Under the pieces are notes generated by a model that did no database searches, was not told where the DNA came from, and saw only the letters and a program-made list of their open reading frames with translations. Source: Polytrichum commune (Eukaryota; Streptophyta; Polytrichopsida; Polytrichales; Polytrichaceae). From it: a DNA stretch of 64,000 nucleotides. The stretch spans positions 33,914,001 through 33,978,000 of the forward strand of contig OX485806.1 of the NCBI GenBank assembly GCA_950295325.1, written 5' to 3'. Both the position numbers and the translations under genes were made by a program. This document shows positions 30,443-43,559 of this stretch, piece after piece (within the stretch, counting starts at the first letter, position 1; every line of letters starts with the position of its first letter).

Positions 30443-32491
30443 TTGAGGTACCCTTACTTTGCCTAATGCATCCTACAAAATTGCGGAGTGCATTATGTAT
30501 CTCCAATTAGATTCACCCTTGGGCTTTTACATTTAGTATTGCAAGAAGGGGTGTGCATAAAGCATTATGGGGAACATGGGCACCTATGCTTGGCCGGTGC
30601 TTCGCACAATGTCCTTATTATTCATGAATCATAATGCACTCCCCCTCATAACCTATGACAAAGTCAACACAAGGCATAGTAATACAATAATATTAATGTA
30701 TGTGGTTGAATGATAATAGAGTTGTTAAGCTAGAGAGAGAGAGTCAAACTCATGATGAGTGGCCCAACCCGTCGAAGTACAAAAGTGGAAGAATAGAAGT
30801 TTAGAGAGGTTGGGGTTGCCGATAGTCTAAATCAAGAGGCTAATAGTCCTAAGAGCCAAAAGCATGATCTCATGATTATAGTTGGATGTTATGTTTGGAT
30901 CAACATTGTGAGAAGGACTAGGCTACTGAAGCCCTATGCTAACTAAGAATATAGCAAATACAATTGTATGTTCCCTTGGATGCTTGCAAGGATTCCCCAC
31001 CGAGATGCTATATGAATATGATGATTTATGAATGAGATAATTTCATGGGAAGAAAAAAGAAATTAAAAGGAAGAATGAATGCGGAATGAATCTTTTAGTA
31101 ATGTAATTTGGTTTATGATTGATGATATTAAATGAGCATTCTAATTAAGAAAGAAGATATTAACCCCAATAGGATGAAAATCCATTGGTAGACTAATACC
31201 CCCTTCCCATTTGACTTTAGCTAAGCCTAGAAGTTGATTCTAACATCTTGGCCTTCACATCATTGACATTATCTAGTGCCAAACCTAGTTGGCAAATGAT
31301 GTGGCATGGCTTAAAAGTGGAGGTTTTAAACCTCAAGCACCGACCCTCCCATCGGTACCCAAACATGAGGCAAGAATATAGGACCTTTAAAAATGTCGCC
31401 TCCCGCCCTGGTGATTGGTTGCTTTTTAGTCTTAGCTATGAGGGCACAAGGAGCTCCATTAACAAAAACCGATGGTAAGATAAATGAGTAGTAAGAGATT
31501 TGGGGATGGGACAAAAACTATCCAACATTCATTGCTTGGTAGATAAAACCATGAACATGTGTGAAAGCTACTTAACTAAAACCTACTCAAAAATTTCCGG
31601 AGCAAGTTCTTATAGGTACATTGGGTTAGCCAGATGCCTCCCCTATAACCGAGGGAGCTTTACCCGGTTTTTAGGAAATACTTTGGTTATTTGGTAAAGT
31701 CAGGTGGGAAGGGGGCATAAGGCCACTATAAAGACAATTGCCAAGACAAAGACTATTGCCAATTTTAAAAGAGCCTCACAACTAATATAGTGGATGGAAT
31801 TAGAGTGATAGGAGTCTACACACATAGGATGGAATCACACACAACTAAGAAAACACCAATGAACCATAAGAGTGTGAATTAAGCCTAATGAAGGAATGAA
31901 AGAATAAAAGACATAGATTGTTGTCAGAAACCTCAATATAATGTGACATTAATCCTTATAGACAATAGCTCAGTAATCCTTGAGACCTTGTGCCTTGGGT
32001 TGTTTCTTTGGGTTAGCTTGGACTGATAGCAAACTTTAACTACATTTTGGTGTTGCTTTTGGGGAAGGCTATGATCGTCTTTTAAGATTAAGTTGGAGAG
32101 GTCCTTAATTTAATTAATGTTAGTTATCAAGATTGTTAAAAAATGAATTTGCAACATACATGGAGGTGTAAAGATTATACGAATAGAGATAAAGATTACA
32201 TTAGCAAGAATCAATTTAATCGACCACCACACATACATGTCCCTACTCCCACCCATATCCCTAGACCTCCTAAGGTATTGTCATTGCCTAAATCAACCTT
32301 GAACAATGACAACGAATTTTTGTCAACTCCTAACTATTATTATAGATAGATTAACTAAATCAAAAATTTATGTATATGCTATGTTTGAGAGATTGAAAAG
32401 AGATCGGTATTGTCAAAATGAACCCACGGATGTAGAGGATATGTGGAGTAAGATATGTCCAGCTAAGGCAAAAAAAAATTAGATGAAGATA
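30443..32491. other. Gene-free interval
   Basis: No recognisable gene, RNA or bounded repeat. The short frame at 32143-32349 (proline- and histidine-rich, PPHIHVPTPTHIPRPPKV) may belong to the gag remnant that follows. Confidence 0.4.
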
Positions 32492-32965
32492 TGTAGGAGA
32501 TGCATATGACTATGTTAGAATTCCATCAAAGAGTCGGAGAGATTTCTGTAAAGCTCTCTAGGATTGAGTATAGATTTATTTTTGAAAAACCAAATTTTAG
32601 TGCTAGACTAATGGCAAATATTTCCAACATGGCGGCTAATCCACCACCTAGGAAAAATAATGTAATCAACCTTTCTCACTTCCAAGGTAGATTAGGAACA
32701 AATCATGATATCCACGGTAGGAAATTTCAAATTGCATTTGTTGCAATTAGTGTCCCTATTGATAAGATGTTGGATGTATTTGCAGCTACTTTATAGGAAA
32801 ATGCATTTTTGTAGTTTTCCATCAAGCACCTCTTGCTAATTGGGATGCTTTCAAAAATGTGTTCTTATTATATTTAGACCCTTGGGGTTTGAGAATAGTT
32901 TAATGGAAAAATCAAGACGGTATTTATGGGTTTAATTGAGTGTGGATAGTTACTTGGGAAGGATG
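32492..32965 (+). pseudogene. Retrotransposon gag remnant
   Basis: The plus-strand translation includes INLSHFQGRLGTNHDIHGRK, then FQIAFVAISVPIDKMLDVFAATL, then, after a stop and a frame change, LANWDAFKNVFLLYL. The order (a short F-x-G block, a P-x-D-K block, an ATL block, then W-x-x-F) follows the plant retrotransposon gag core. Stops (32795) and a frameshift interrupt it, and no zinc knuckle or pol follows. The family cannot be named more closely. Confidence 0.5.
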
Positions 32966-35900
32966 AGTGATGTCTTGCTAAGATGATGAGCTTGTTCATT
33001 TTGAGCACGAGCATCAATCGAATGTCCAAACAAAAATATGGGTTCCGAAAATAGGAGAGCCGTAAGAGTTTTGGAGACCGGTGCAAGGAGGTTTGGGAGT
33101 ATATATGGGGAAGACCAAGGGAGTTTGATCATGGGCATATGCTCATGTGTTTGTGCCAAATAATATATGTTGAGGTCATTTTGGGCATACAAATTGATTG
33201 GTCAACCATCCCACTTACCATCACAGATTTGAAAGCAACGCACTGAAGTAGAGTCATACCTAGTTCCCTGCTAGGCTAGAATGATGGCTAACCAATCCCA
33301 TTAGCATGGAAATTTCCAACAAATCCTCTAGTGGTCTAAGCTTATTTTGATTTCCTTCCAGTCCCAAGTCATCAACCTTTGGAGATTGGTATTGGCTCTT
33401 GAGGTCATATCGTCCATCCAAATTGCTTGTTGCCTTACATGATGCAAACACGTTATTGTCCTTCATTGCAAAACCCTCCACATCGTAGGTTGTATGAACA
33501 ATCTGATATGCAATGGGGAATGGCTCCATATTGGAGGTTCAATATCACCAACGGTGTACCGCATGCAGAATACAACCATTATTCTGCTTATAGCTCGCAA
33601 GCACGATAGTAAGTCAAGGACTTCTAAGGCTATCCAATGAATTTCACAACTGAGCACATCACAAGGGTGATGCATGAGTTTTACCATGGTTCTACACCTA
33701 AAGGATGTGTTGAGAGAGCATTTTTATATAAATCATGGCGATACAAGGGAGTTCGTTAAAGGCCCACACCCCCAAGGTTACATTTATGACTCAAATGGTA
33801 AAGTGATTGTGGGTTCATTGCCGCAGGAACCCATTCCATGCGAGACAGTGACTTGGGATATGGAACACATGTTGGATGTTCAAAATTTTTAGCCTGATGA
33901 AGAAATCAAAAAAGGTGTCACTAAAGTGGTGTCGTTTACCAAACAAAGATATTCATGTTAGTTTGAACAAGTGCAAATACATCAACAGCCTTACCAATGT
34001 TCAGGACGGCGCCAATAGTCCCAGCATGAATGACATGTTCCGTCATTTTCTACCAGCGTGGTTGGCCATTGGGAACCACATGTGCACTTGTTCCCAAGTA
34101 GCTAATGAGGCAGAATCTGCAGAGTTGTGGGCCCTCAATGAAATTAGGCATGAGGTAAGATGCCAAACCCTTCAACCACAAAATCTAAACGGTGCAAGCT
34201 TGAGTCGTAGCCCTCCAATACCCTTGGATACCCATTCCAAATTTGATTAGTTTTTTGGACACATAGTACCCAAATATGCCTATAACTATGATGCATGATC
34301 TTTGATTCAACTATACATAATGTGGGAATTTCATTTTTGTATGATTTATAAGAAATTTTGTGTTCACAATCACTTTTGAGATTAATGTCATTATGTTGCC
34401 ACTTCCTATGATTGGCTCTAGAGTCGGGTCCTGCAAACACGGGTAGATCACTCTAAGACATATTTGTGCACCACGTGTGGCTGGGGGTTATTTGTTTTGG
34501 GGTTATTTACCTTCAAAGGCTGAATTAAAGCCTCCCTATAATTACTTAAATTTCAAAAATGGCCCATTTGTTTGCACCCTTCCATTACTTATATTGTCCA
34601 AGTCACTGCAATTTTTTGTACTCTATATTCCTTTTAAGTAATAAAAGCTAATCTACTTCCTAACGCAATTGACGAGCGTTGAGGGAAAGCATGGAAACAA
34701 AGAATCCCCGTGAGTCCTAAACCCATTTACATACCATACTAAACATACCTTCTAGGATCCTTATCTTCAGCCCTTATATTAATTTTACAAAAAAATAATG
34801 GCCCACGTTTTATGTCCATCTAACTTACTTATAATGGGATTGTCTACATTTAATGGCCCCTTCATTATTTAGAATTCCTTTATAATTTTTATTTCAAATG
34901 ATTTTAATCCTCTCTATATTATGCCGCACGTCGTTTTTAAAATGCACTAAGTGATCTACCCGTGCCTGCAAACAAATAATGAATTCATGGACCTCAACTT
35001 CAAATGCATGGGAATCCACACTTGGACCAAAATGGTATTAAAATGAAGTGAAATGTGACAAGTTGGTATAAGTATCTTTTTATAACAATTGACATATTCG
35101 TTCATTAAAGAAAAACATGACGGAAATGTCATACATGCATCCATTGTATACTTATAATCATATGTTGTATATTGCCTACATACCAATGTATGTAAGTATA
35201 TGTCCAAGCATGATCTACATACTAAACTCTTGCCATATTGATAGGACTAAGCTTGTACTCTCTGTAAACCTCATATTCCTTTTGGTGCGCGGTGCATTGG
35301 TTGAACCCCCAGTGGATTGGGAGAGGCGTGGAATGTTCTATGGTTTGGTAGAACTGCCACAAGGTCACGTAGTTTCTTAGGAAATATGATTAATTTTTAC
35401 CATGTCTTGGGAATGTATAGTTAGGGTTTTGCTATCACTTAAATATTCCAAAGGGAAACAACCCAAGGAATTAGGTCACATGGAAGACTGAGCTAGTGTT
35501 TATAAGGGTTAATGTCACATTGGATTAAGGTTTCTAATAGCATTTTATGACTTATCTCATTCTTTACTCCCTTCCACATTCATTTCCTTCACTCTTAATG
35601 ATTCATTTGTGCTTCTTCAGTCATGGGTGATTCCGTCCTATCTTAGGGGATTTGCAATCACTCTATGTCTTGACTTAATTGAGTTGTGGAGCTCAAAAGC
35701 TTGGCAGATATTCAGTAGCTCATAGTCAAGACAACACCTCCGGGGTATCATCTTTTGAGTATCTGCATCGTCTTTAATTGTGATAAATTATGCTTGCAGT
35801 AATCTCAAATTAAGTCCGCTTAATTACTTACAACCATTAGGCAAGTCTTCGGAACTGTAACCACCACCTTGATCTTCTGGCAAACCTGGCCACTCATCTC

Positions 35901-37969
35901 AAAGATCGTCCACATTGTTAATACATCAACAACATATGATAATCAAGCTATGTCCTTTAATTTATTTGCTTACAGTCTAAAGGACTTGCAGGGAGTTCAG
36001 TCATATCTCACAAGGTAAAGTCTTCTTCTCCTTATAGTATTGACTATGCAATTTATAGCCCACATCAGTCCTCACTAAGCTTCATCATCAGTGTTTGTCT
36101 ACTTCATTACACTTGTTGGCGATATGCGGCTAACTTATATAGGCTATATCCCCTCTTGGGTAATTAACACAACGTAATGTCTATTGCGACCCAAGCCTTT
36201 GGTCACGGCTATGGCCTATCAAACTCTTTCAACGATGGCTTTGCCCATCCCAAACCACTCAGTTTGCACCGCTCACAGTATGGTTATTCGCCTTCTCTCG
36301 CGACATAGCTTAAGTTTTAGCCACTTGCTTATGGTCTTTAGTATGCACCCAGGCTATTGCCCTTGCGTCTCCCATACAAAAGTTACTTATGTCTTCACCT
36401 TCTACTGGTCATGCATCTACACCATCGGCTTCAGATCATTGCCTTCATGCCAGCAATTAGTCTTCACTCCCTCTTCAAGGGTAAGTGACTTAACTCACTC
36501 GATTATAGCATGTTGTTATCTCTTCCACTCATATCTTAACTCTCTTTCTCTCTAACTCTCACTCCGACGCTTTCTTCGTGGCCTCTTGCCAAAAGACTTA
36601 AATTCTCAAAGTAGTTGACCACTCGTTGGCTTAACATATCCACTCCATAACTTCACAGCTTATTGCTCTCAAGACATTTGCCTCTTCAAACATTACTCTT
36701 TGAGTTTAGCACTTAAGCTTCCTCCTACTTGGCCTATCGCCCAAGACTTCTTATCTTTGACACTACAACTTCTCACAACATTAATGTGATCCTTTACTTA
36801 CAAACTTCCACTCCTTGTCACTCTTCAAGCCATTGCCCTTTCTCTCTCTGCAATCAACCCTCCAATGCTATCTCAGAATGATAGAAGTATCTCTCATGCT
36901 TATGGCCATATTTTGACTACAACCATTGCTAACTTTCGGACTTTACTCTCAATCTACTTCGCCCCCTTTGGCGGATTATTTGTCTATCCCAACGCTCACG
37001 GTTATCGTCCAAAATCACACAAACATTATTTCCATTCAGAAACATACTCAATAATTAAAATTTCATTTCAACAACATCAAAACGATTGCACATGAAAGAT
37101 ATTTGTCCTTATATCAAAGTTCAGTATTCAAGAATCCAAATCACTCGGTTCCCATTTGCCTAACGCTATTTCTTCGAGTATCTCACTCGGAGTATGCCTA
37201 TTGGCATTCAACCTCAATCGCTTAGAGTTGATGCCTTAACTAGCCTATTGTTCTATTATGAAACTATGCATGATTCTACATATAAAAATAACATGCCTAA
37301 GTCTTTGCTCGCCTCCTCCTTATTGTGTCGAGGAAGAGGAGTCGGTTAGAATCCATAACTGATTCACAACGGCAATTGCCTCTAACTTGTACTCCAAATG
37401 ACATCCAACCGCCTATAGCCGGATGAATGTTGTCAAAGTTCAAAAATTGCCTAATTCGGCTAGGCTATGGCCCAAAAAGTGGTCTTACAGAATGTCTCAA
37501 AGGTCCTCGAACAAATGCCATGAGAAAAGTTTCTCCTTAACACCAATGTGGCATGCTAGTCTCTCTCGGGGGTCCAAATAAACACGTCGGAGCTTATCAA
37601 CATTTTCCTCGGTAGTCAAACCTAATAAAATTCAATGAATACTTGAATTGGTCGCAACATATTGTACAAGTCATCCTCGTTTCAAGTGTTATTCGCGACA
37701 TTTTTGGGTGTAAACTCATCCGCTTCATCCAGTAAGCCCAACATATGTCAAGGATTGTAATGCATACTTTGGATGAAATAATTGTGGCCCTCGTCATTCC
37801 ACTCCCAACCATAGCAAACCTATGGACTAACCAAACCACCAATAACTTTGAGCAATGTATGTGAGGCATACAAGATCCTCCAAATGATTTGAAGGTGGGG
37901 CAAACTCCTCATGGGCACGATACATGAATTTATATGGCCCTCCATGTGGAAGCATTGGGTGTTAAGGTT
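32966..37969. other. Long interval without recognisable genes
   Basis: Several short open frames have plausible codon usage but no known motifs: 33427-33609 and 33674-33892 plus, and 33260-33529 minus. The first two carry peptides such as PHAEYNHYSAYSS and GPHPQGYIYDSNGK and may be one broken gene. 35500-37400 is pyrimidine-rich on the plus strand and has no coding signal. No LTR or TIR boundaries were found. Confidence 0.4.
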
Positions 37970-39170
37970 TAGCAATCGACTGGATGGTCGATTGTTGGGT
38001 GGCAATTGATTTGCATGGATGACTATTGCAATGTGGTCATCCAAACTAGTTGACTGCTACAATACAATTGTCCAAGCTAGTCAATCGCTCCAATGGAGTC
38101 GTCCTAACCAATCGATTGCTACAATGCAGTTGTCTAAGCTAATCGACTACGACAAGGCAATTGTCCAAGCCAATCAACTACTACCTAATAGTTCACTAGA
38201 ACTTGGGATTGATTGGAGCGCTAGCTTAATCACATCATACATTAATTGTGGAATTCTGTAGCAATCCTTACCTCATTTTGGCCTCATTCCCAAGCTCTTC
38301 ATCGGCCTAGCTTGTTTTGGCAAGCTTTGCATAAAGAGAACAAAAAGGAAAAGGTGGTCGATGATTGTGGTCTATATTAAGCCAAGTTATTTTCAAGAAG
38401 ACAATAGAGTCTTTGTTTATCCCTAGCCTTCCTAAGGACATAGTAGCCAAACATATAATGCTCAAGGTGATGGAGCCCATAATGATAATCGCAACAAATC
38501 CATCCCAATCCATCAATCACAATGTCTCTTTGAGGGATTTATGGTTCTCCTATATATTTATAAATACATGGTGGTTAACAAGGTTTGGTGCCTTTATTTC
38601 TGCATGAAAGAAGTGCACAACACACTCTGATTGGCTCTTTCTAAATTGGACATTCATAGTCCTCATGCATTCATCGGAGTGAAAGGAATGATATCATTTG
38701 ACAAAGCACTTCGCAAATATTTCAGCAACCAATTTATTTTCAATGTCACGCAACCAATAATCATCCCAATTGAGTGGTAGGTTCAACATGCTTGAATGAA
38801 CAATCTAAGAATCATGCTACTTCAATACCTTTGAGACATGCTTGTAGAAAATAAGGATTATCATGATGGGCATCCCATTGAACGCAGGAGATGCATCAAC
38901 TATTGGATTTGTCCTTCACAACGACTTTTACTGTGAACATTGAGGGTTGGATCAATATTGTTTTTAGTTCACCTTTTTAATCCAAGCTAAACCATTGTAA
39001 TGTTCTAGGTAGCTTGTGGATAGAATGGCACTACTTGCAACATGTATACCCACATGTGACAATGAATTCTATCACCATATCATTATATAGTCGTGGCATT
39101 ATAACTTTGAGTGCACTACTTTTTATATTGGCAATATACATTGTATATATGTATTTACACATACCGTAGG
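37970..39170. repeat. Unidentified repeat unit, copy A
   Basis: Begins with a block of imperfect repeats of the form CAATTGTCCAAGCTAGTCAA, followed by about 1 kb that recurs in diverged form from 39330. Shared landmarks are TTTATGGTTCTC(C/T)TATATATTT, TTTGACAAAGCA-like words, GGATTTGTCCTT and CATGTGACAA in the same order. Frames are broken. Confidence 0.6.
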
Positions 39171-39329
39171 TTGATAGCCAGTTGGGGTTCAAATGTCCAA
39201 GCATTAATTAATTTATTAATTAAAACTTAGGTGGTTCATAATAACATGTATAAAAAATTAGGCAACTATGCATACATTTATTTATTTATGTAGGAGCATA
39301 ACAAATTCTACATATGTCATCAATTGATG

Positions 39330-41660
39330 GCCTTAAACAATTGTCATACATGCAGTCAACTATTGGGTAATAGTCTACTACCTTGGTGAATTGTTGGTCA
39401 ACAATCAACTGCCATGGTTGATTGTTGGGCATCAATTAGCTACCAAGGCCGATCATTGGGCAACATTCGACTTCCACATCTGATTGTTAGGCAAGAGTTG
39501 ACTATTCGGATTCAATGGAAGCTCAATGATAGCCAAGAGAGCTCAAAGGGTGCAAGAGAAGAGCCTTAGCTTAGTCACATCATATTAATTATCCATAATC
39601 ATTACAGTGGGGGTTTATATTAACAAGCCCACCTCACATTGGCCTAGCTTATTATAATAAGCTTTGCATATGGAAAACAAACGGGAAGGAAGGTCGGTGA
39701 TTTTTGTGTATATTGGGCAAGTAAATTATTTACAAAATGGAGTGTACATTTATACCTGGCCTTCCCAACAACATTGTGCAAGATTATATCATACTAATAT
39801 AAATGAAGCCCATATTAATAGTCAATCCACGTGCCATTGACATTATAGAGAGGAATGACATGGTTGTGATTTTATGGTTCTCTTATATATTTATAAATAC
39901 ATGGAAGTTAACGAGGTTTGGCACCTTTATTTTGGCATGGGAAAAATGTACAATGTATTTCGATTGATTCTTTATGACTTTGACATTTAAATTGTCCAAA
40001 GATCCTATGAAGGGAGAGGAGCATTATTGCTTGACAAAGCAATTTTTGAGTATTGGTGTAATAAATTTATTTTCAGCACTACGCACCCCATAGCCATCTC
40101 AATTCGATGGTGAGTTCAACAAACTCAATCAAATGATGTAAAGATCATGAAATTTGAGTACTTTGGGAACAAGCTCATTGATAGCAATGAATATTGGCTC
40201 CGGTATCAAATAAAAAACCATTTGCCTTAGGGGAGCTCACAAGGTACTTGGCTGCAATTTGTTTAGCTTCTCAACAATGTTCTAGGTCCTATCAACCATA
40301 AATTACATCACTCAACACTCTGTGGATCACATAACAACTTCTTTTTCTCTCCTTTTTTATTTAGCTTCACTAGATTCATTAGTATGCTTAACCCCCATTC
40401 CTACATATCAACGAATGGAATTTTAACCTAATATTCTTTCCAAACAACAAGTGATGATTTCAAATGCATCAAATATAAATTCAATCATTATTCACTAATT
40501 TAGCACATCAACTTCACCATCCAACATAAAATTGTACAAAAAATTATATATTTTATTGCCACACATTCCAACCATCACAATTAATCCAATACTACTCCAT
40601 TTTCCTCTATCATTTCTTTTCTTTTTTCTCTCCCTAGACAAAATTAATTCAGTCCCCTCTATTTTTCAACAAACAACCTCCCACTAATACTAAGTATTAG
40701 GCCACATTTTCCTCCTCCAAAACCCACACAAGGGGTTTGCTTTGGGTGGCCGCATTTTCTCCTCTAGAACTCGTACAAGAGGTTTCTTTCAAGCAACCAC
40801 ATTAATTGTTTGGCAATGATTTCCAACTTTCCATGTCAACACTATTAGATAAGTTTGACTTATATCCATTTAGACTTAGTCGCTGCCAAGTACTAATGCA
40901 AACCTTCTACCCATTTACTTTATGTTTTATCTTAGAGGTAAAATATTTAACTTAATGAAAACTAAAATTTCAAAGAAGAAGTAAAACCAAACCAAAGCTA
41001 ACGGAAACCCTTCAACTAGTCAGGAAATAAATAACATGAAGGATTTAAAACCACCGCGAGTTGCACCTTGATCCCCAAATCTCGGGAATAAGGCTGGAAA
41101 AGTAAATTCAAGCATGACAATGTTGGTCTAGGCTTGAAACCTTCCAAGCTCATTGACTAAATTGTGAGGCACACGATTTGATATTGCTAATAAGCAAGCA
41201 GGGAAAATAAGCCAATCTCCCACCTACCTTACCGTGACAAAATAAAACTGTGGTTTTCGACCCTCCCATTTTTTTCTAATTTCCTTATTAATCACACATT
41301 GCATACTCCGAGTTCTTAAATTTGAAACTAACATTCTAAACAACACAATTTTTTTTTTACATTGTGCATGAATTAATATGTGACACCGGTTAGATGGGCG
41401 TTGTATCAAACTTTGGCAATGCGCTAACTATTGAATTTGTCCTTTAGAGAGACTTTCACCATGAGCATATGTGCAATGTGGTCGTGTAATATTTTTTTTT
41501 AGTTCGTTGATTTGATTTGAGCAAACATTGTACAATGGCGGAGGTAGTTTGTGGATATAATCGCAACATGTGCACCTACATGTGACAAAAACTTCATTCA
41601 TCGTATATATGGTCTTCGTATTATAACTTTGAGTTACTACAAATTTGTAGTGGTAATACC
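39330..41660. repeat. Unidentified repeat unit, copy B, with an insertion
   Basis: Direct copy of the previous unit. Landmarks correspond up to about 40150, then about 1.2 kb without counterpart (40200-41400), then the match resumes (AACTATTGAATTTGTCCTTT, ACCTACATGTGACAA, TTATAACTTTGAGT). Copy B therefore carries an insertion or copy A a deletion. Confidence 0.55.
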
Positions 41661-43376
41661 CCTTGTATGCATGTATGTATGAATGTATATGGATTTGGTG
41701 TTAATTCACTAAGGTCATGCATAAGCCTGTTATTTGATTAAAACCAATTACCTAGATGTGGTTCACTTTATATATTTGTGCACCTTAGGCAACTTTTGAT
41801 GTTAATGCAATCTACATTAACACCTAGGTCCAAACTTACTCATATATAGGAGTATTACATACAAAATGTGATTACAAAAAGTAAACCATGTGATTTTTTT
41901 TTAATATTGTAAACATCATACATAATTTAAAATATTTGTGAGCTACCTATACCGCTCGCGGTTTGAGTTAAGGCTTACGGTCTAGTAAAAAATGAAGTTA
42001 GTTGTTAACAGTTAGCTTAATATCTATTAGTTAGCATTGTTAAGGTCATTAAGAAATACACAAAGACCATCACGGCGTCGAGCGGATGAAGCGTCAAGCA
42101 TACGAAGGTGTAAGCATACGATGGCATATGAGCGGACTACAATGTATGCAAGTAAAGACGTCGAACAAATACAAGTTGAGCGGATGGAGGCTGTTGGATG
42201 AAGAGGGCGGCGAGCAAAGACCGTTGGATTTAGGGGTTTTGATAATGATACTTAGGGTGGAGTTGGTTGTAGATGCTAGCCATTAGATGTAGATACGGTT
42301 AGATCTACAGTCCGTAAGGCTTTATGGTTGAAGGGGGTTGGTCCATGAAGGTTAGCGCGAGATTCACTCTCACTGTCTCTCATGGTTAGAGCATTTTCTC
42401 TCTCTCCTCCCTCTCTATGTAGGTAGATGCGCAAAGTTTTTATAATAATAACAAAATGAATGTTGAACAAAATGTTTTATGGACCCTATTGATGTTGAAT
42501 TTTTTTTTAAAGGAAATTGAACCCTATTGGACAATGGTTGTACGGATATGTGTTGCTGGAGCGATTGTGTGTGAACGTGTGGCTATCGGAGTGAAGGTCG
42601 CAACCGGTTGTCTCTAGATTATATTGAGAGTTTTGCAGCATTTGAGGCTTATAGGCATGAGATAAAGATTAAATTTAAAAGAAAGTTAGAGACTAAAGCT
42701 AAACTCTAGCTTAGTATTGATTGGAATGTTAGCTTGAAGGGCGGCAAAAAATCACCCATCCGAATATCAATCCTAAGAAGGATGGCTTAACCTTCAATCC
42801 TCCCACTACCCAACCAACCCAACTTAGGGTGCCCGGTATGGAATTTGATGGATATTAGGTATTTTTACCAAACCACCCCCCTCTCTCATGGTAGCGATGG
42901 ATGAATTTTAGATGAAGCTAGAGCAATTTAGGTTGGATGAAAAGAGGTTCCATGAGGGATGAAATGATGGACTTAGGATGAACCATGCCGGTAGTGGCAC
43001 TAACCAAATAAGCGTCCACGCAGGGTATTGTTGGGGACCGCCATATAATATGTTGCACCAAGATAACCTCCAAGTGGGAGTCCATTGTTTAACCACCTAT
43101 TGAATGCGATGGTTTGCCTTGTAATGGACTTAGAGCGTGTCACAATGTTGGACGTGCCCTCACCGTGTTAAACATGAATCGGTGGTATAGTCCCTATTGG
43201 TTGTTACTTTGGTGTTGGCAACAAAGGAGGGGGGAGACCATTAGGTGATGGATGAATATGAAAACAATTGGTTGAATGTCATCCACATCCATCCGGATGT
43301 TATCCTCTTTAACAACCTCATGCACATTGGGTTTGGCTACAATGTTTTTATGCACACCGGGTTCCAATTCAACCAG
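41661..43376. other. Gene-free interval
   Basis: No recognisable gene. The sequence around 42070-42330 repeats GAGCGGATG and GTTGGAT words. Confidence 0.4.
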
Positions 43377-43472
43377 CACATTGGATATAGTTATTGTGGT
43401 CACATTGGATATGGCCGTTGTTGGCACATTGGATATGGTCATTGTTGGCACAATGCATATTGCCATTGTTGG
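43377..43472. repeat. 24-bp tandem repeat, 4 copies
   Basis: Units of the form CACATTGGATATGGTCATTG(TTGG) at 43377, 43401, 43425 and 43449, with a few substitutions. It lies just beyond the 3' end of the hAT remnant. On the minus strand it reads as an open repeat peptide (ISNVPTTA-like), but there is no evidence that it is expressed. Confidence 0.9.
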
Positions 43473-43559
43473 CATAGCGGGATGCACATTCACATTTAAG
43501 AAAGAATTCCAATTGGCGATGTTAGACCATATGTGAACTCATTATCGTCTGCAGCGTCA

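Noticed and set aside
36184-36555. 123-codon plus-strand frame
   Set aside because: It is in pyrimidine-rich sequence with no motif, homologue or codon pattern to support it.
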